From Branchiostoma floridae (lineage: Eukaryota > Chordata > Leptocardii > Amphioxiformes > Branchiostomatidae): a DNA stretch of 64,000 nt. Position 1 is the first letter of the stretch; every line of letters starts with the position of its first letter. The notes below the pieces were generated by a model. It ran no database searches. It was not told where the DNA came from and saw nothing but the letters and a program-made list of their open reading frames with translations. This document shows, piece by piece, positions 60,101-64,000 of the stretch. The position numbers were made by a program, and so were the translations under genes. The stretch spans positions 18,192,246-18,256,245 of the forward strand of contig NC_049982.1 in assembly GCF_000003815.2 (NCBI RefSeq), read 5' to 3'.

Positions 60101-62783
60101 GAACTATACCTCTTCTAATTCATCTCCATTATCACGTAATCACGAAAAACTACTTAAGACACCGCACCTGTTTCTTTAAGGAGCAACAATCATTCTTACT
60201 TATAAGTCTTGGGGATATCATGTCCGCTACCGTAAACAGGAAATCGACGTTGTAATAAGGTCTGGTTGGTAACCGCGTTGGCGACGGTCGAGCTCCCCTT
60301 GACTAACGTAAATTGTATGATGGTGTCACGTGTTCTGCATCGTCGGATAGCCATAACTACTGTTCTGTTCACCCAATGGTTTTGTTTCTAGAGTCTCCAG
60401 TATAACGTTATAGTCCATGGAAGAAATAGGCACACGCCAAGTTTTTGTCATATAACAATATACCCCAGATATACGCCAGACAAGGGCTGATTCTCACAGC
60501 ATGCCTTCTTCACGTCTGTTTAGTCAGGTAAATTTCAAAACTGTAGCTGTCGCAACGTTATCAGATAAACATGGTTGCTATCATAATGTGTGGCTGGCAA
60601 ACATTGTAACTTGGTGGCTGTTAAAAAGCGGGAAACAGTCAAAATGGAGGCTGGCAGCATAGTGCTTCGCTATAATGTTAGATTCAAGCAGTGCTGTGTT
60701 TTGCAGCATCCCGAACTCTTCAAGAAGCTGTTTGCGTATCCACATTGACCTTCGACTTTTTTTGACACGGCTCCTATGAAATACAGCCTTGGGCACCAAC
60801 TCAGACAAATATCGTTGTTGTTGTTGTAACTCTACCCTCAACAAATGAACGGCTTTGGAGAGTATACCAAGTGGATGAGATGAATGTTTTGAAAATAATC
60901 TAGCATGTTTGATTCACTTCCAAGTTCACGTTGATGGTGAAGTGTGACATTTGACATCAGTTGTCGCTGATGTGTAATGAAGCGACTCTTGTTTGAACAG
61001 GAAGGTCGTGACCTGTCTACTAGAGCTGTCCGCCATCTTGGAATCTATTGGTCATGAGTGACGAAGGTCACCGACCGAGGTAGAGGTCAGTTCATTGTGT
61101 AATCCATCATGAAAGTGATTCACGCTGTAAGGGACTTGGTCTTGGAAAATGGAAGAGAAAAAGTGGATTGTCAATAGGTTTGTAATGTTTCAGGACTATT
61201 CTTCGGACTAGACAATGATTGTCATCAGATCAACCTCGGCAGTTGACTACGATTTTCTCAAACAGTAACGTTAACTTAGTAAATTTAAAGTAGACGGCTA
61301 TTAAAAAAAATGAACAAGGGTATGGAGTGAATTGACTACTACAGTTGTTTCTGCTGATTAATCTTAATGAATGTCTGTCCACGGCGTTCGGCGATCACCC
61401 TTTGCGTGCAACCTGGTATCTGGAACTGCTATGGTTGAGTGACACTCCGGCAAGCGATCTGTCCACACGTCTACACCCTGACATTTTCCACCAGGAAAAG
61501 AAATCATTTAAGATGAAGTGACAGGTGGAAGCACCAATAGTATTCCGTATGTGGCTGCATGAATCCCTAGACTTGTCACAGAAATGTTGGTTTCATTATA
61601 TGGTTGACATCCTCTGTGAACCCCAAAACTGATGCGAACGTGCAAAAGTTAAACCAAAAAAAGTTCTTCATTATGAAATCTAAGTGGCCAAGAGGTTCTT
61701 CATTTTTGTTCCTTCATGTCTTCTTTGACCCTGGAATATTCTATGACATTAGTATAAGTTTTCCGATATTTGTTTTTTGCAATCCACGGCATATATTTGC
61801 TTATTTTGAAGCTCTTTTGTACGATTTAGATTATGGTTGAAAACTTTTATTTTATTTTGGAAACGGCCGAAAAATTGATGCGCGCTCGGATGTCATCCAT
61901 ATAATGAAATCATCATGGCCTAAGTAGATAGTGGAGCTCTAGAACCTGTCTAGAACCCACTATGTACCAGTTTCCTGTACAGTCCCCACATATGCTTGTA
62001 GCTGTAACGTCTCAGAATCCTACTCCGCTGAGAAACGTGCCTGTCGCATGTGTCCTTACTCGCCCTTTTGTGAAGAATTCGTCTGTTTTGTCCAAGGGTC
62101 ACGTTTTTATGCAGTTCAATACCTACAATGTTAACTTCAGCTTTCTTCGTCATCGTCAACATTCTTAACCTTTGAGTTTAGGAGAAAGAATGTCTATCTT
62201 CGTTTTAATGTCCACTTCAATTTTCTTAACTTCAGTCAATATCAATGGAGTTAACGGAGTAGTAGTTATGAAACGCCAAAGCAAAATTTACAGTCAATGA
62301 TAAACGGATTTCTAGTCCATCCTTAACTCTAAGCCAGTGATGAAGTCAGCATGGTAAAGGTCTTTAAAATTCTGTACCTTCGTTAGTACCTTAAAGGCCC
62401 CCTCTCACTTGACGTGCGGCACGCTTGCGGCATTGCTGCGTTCGTTCACTGCGTCACTGTTTTGTTATTTTCTTCGATTTTTTATGATTCAGATATTGCG
62501 CAATACGTAAAAGTATAACAGAGATTCTATGTTAAATATTTCCAGTTTTACCACAATGTGCCTTTCAAGCAATAAAACTGTTGTAAGACTAGACTGAATT
62601 AGTTCTGGAAGGCGAGGAGTTTAATACCAAGAGAGGAGGTTGACGCCACATGCGGGGTGCCTGATTCACCGAAGCATCACCCAGAAATCCTCAAGAAAGT
62701 AGACCCCACACGGGCAAGCTAACGGGTAGTGCATGAGCGTAATTCAAATGTACTGTATGTAACCCAGATACGTGTACCTTACA
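57178..62783. other. Long region without a supportable gene
   Basis: ORFs up to 169 codons occur (58510-59019, minus), but none shows a family motif, exon structure or signal peptide I can defend. No tRNA or tandem array was found. It may hold introns, promoter sequence or unrecognised degenerate repeats. Confidence 0.5.
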
Positions 62784-62883
62784 NNNNNNNNNNNNNNNNN
62801 NNNNNNNNNNNNNNNNNNNNNNNNNNNNNNNNNNNNNNNNNNNNNNNNNNNNNNNNNNNNNNNNNNNNNNNNNNNNNNNNNNN
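62784..62883. other. Assembly gap (100 N)
   Basis: Exactly 100 N, the usual placeholder for a gap of unknown size. Order and distance across it should not be trusted. Confidence 0.98.
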
Positions 62884-64000
62884 GGGCCTTTACATATGCA
62901 TTATACAGGACTGAAGTATGGGCGACTACAGGTTACAAAATAATTTACACCAGACGTTTGTTCTCCCCAAGGCCCAGTGCAATAATGGATACCTACATCT
63001 AACGTCGGAGGCGGCATGTTCCACGTGCCTTGTCCTTTCTAGCCTACAGGTATAGCAGTCAAGAGACCACCAATTATGCCTTATTTGTTCAAACGTCTCG
63101 GGTAGGTTCACAGAAGACTGCAAGTCCAGATGACCTAGTATCTTCCCCGTATGTTGTTGGGACACCGGACTGTCACCTGTGCTGAAGTCCCTATCCGAAG
63201 CCATGGGTTGGGTAAATTGTCCTTGCTGGGTGTTAGCACAAACTGTCATCACCTTCTGTCGTGCATTAAAAGGCTCATGATGAAAATACACAGGAGAAAC
63301 GTTCGGGTGTGGGGGTGGTGTTGGCTTCTGTGTCGTCCGACCCATGAGGCAGTCAGGTGGGCCCAGAAAGCTCTGTCGGCAGCCATCCTCCTTTTTTCAC
63401 GGTAGGGAGAAAATGAGTGTTTACGGTGTTTTACGCTCGGGGCTGAAACTGCCATGTACTGATATAGATTTATATTCATAGTAAAGAGGTCACCGCCAGA
63501 ACGCGAACATTCAGTACTAGTACTTCACAGGATTACTGGTACGCATCCCCCATTCCCACTCCGGATGTCTCAAATCTGTCATCTCCTCGTAACTTTCAAT
63601 TAACAATAGCGGCGGCATTTCAGACATTTGTCATCAAGATTGAGAAGATCTGAGAACGCTGGCTACAATGTAGGTCAAGGACGAACTGAAACTTGGGCAT
63701 TAGGGATTACCGCCTCTCCTATTGGACGACGCTTCCTCAGTCTAACGTCACATTTACAAGCCGGAGCCCGGTCGGGCTGTTTGTGGAAAAATATACATTT
63801 ATACGTAAAAAAAATATACACAAATAATGTCCACGACTATTGTCTTTACGTATTGTGAACTTTGTGTCTCTTATGCCCGGTTTGGAATTGGAAATGTGAT
63901 GAAGGCCTTACAGGGGACAAATGCCTTGTCCCAACGCGTGGAATGTAAGCAGATGAGTAAAAGAGGACTTCATAAATTTTATTGCAGGCTTTTCCATGGA
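62884..64000. other. Right end, no gene seen
   Basis: Contains a dispersed repeat at 63743-63890 and otherwise only unsupported ORFs. Confidence 0.5.
63743..63890 (+). repeat. Dispersed repeat, copy 2 (TAACGTCACATTT type)
   Basis: Diverged partner of 14918-15090 with the same block order: TAACGTCACATTT, GGCTGTTTGTGG, an A/T-rich centre with ATACRC, then CACGACTATTGTCTT and GTATTGTGAACTTTG. Confidence 0.7.

Noticed and set aside
62926-63345. Minus-strand ORF of 139 codons beside the assembly gap
   Set aside because: No recognisable motif; low-complexity start and competing frames on both strands.

Overview
The window is animal genomic DNA: short coding exons with GT..AG introns in consistent phase, chordate protein families, and many small dispersed repeats. 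The protein set (SCUBE, APIP, PDHX, an isopentenyl phosphate kinase) and the repeat style point to a lancelet (amphioxus, Branchiostoma). That assignment is inference from gene content, not from a database match. All exon boundaries were built by hand from splice signals, reading phase and family knowledge.

Layout. (1) 1078-19363, plus strand: the 3' two thirds of a SCUBE gene (EGF repeats, basic spacer, three Cys-rich repeats, CUB, conserved C-terminal tail). The signal peptide and first EGF repeats lie outside the window. The gene carries two exon duplications: a 45-bp micro-exon copied by a 1.6-kb tandem duplication, and two alternative-looking last exons. (2) 23880-26146 and 33551-36082, plus strand: two complete eight-exon APIP genes (methylthioribulose-1-phosphate dehydratase, methionine salvage). 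(3) 28374-33100, minus strand, between them: PDHX (E3-binding protein of the pyruvate dehydrogenase complex), head to head with the second APIP copy 450 bp away, the arrangement known in human. (4) 37117-50261, plus strand: an isopentenyl phosphate kinase (IPK) gene whose 10.8-kb second intron holds, on the minus strand, a secreted cystine-knot ligand gene of Spaetzle/neurotrophin type (41244-45681). (5) 50841-52459, minus: a small multi-pass membrane protein of unknown function. (6) 55613-57177, minus: a 141-residue six-cysteine protein of unknown family. (7) From 57178 to the end I see no supportable gene; there is a 100-N assembly gap at 62784-62883.

The strongest biological points are these. 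The first APIP copy has lost the Glu that serves as proposed acid/base (Glu to Gln) and has a changed glycine loop, while the second copy is intact, so the first looks like a pseudoenzyme. A prepro cystine-knot ligand is nested antisense in an enzyme gene. SCUBE has duplicated last exons. An archaeal-type mevalonate-branch kinase is present in an animal. Repeats include a 43-bp minisatellite with higher-order structure, a tRNA-derived SINE, several MITE-like inverted-repeat elements, and at least three dispersed families seen more than once in the window.
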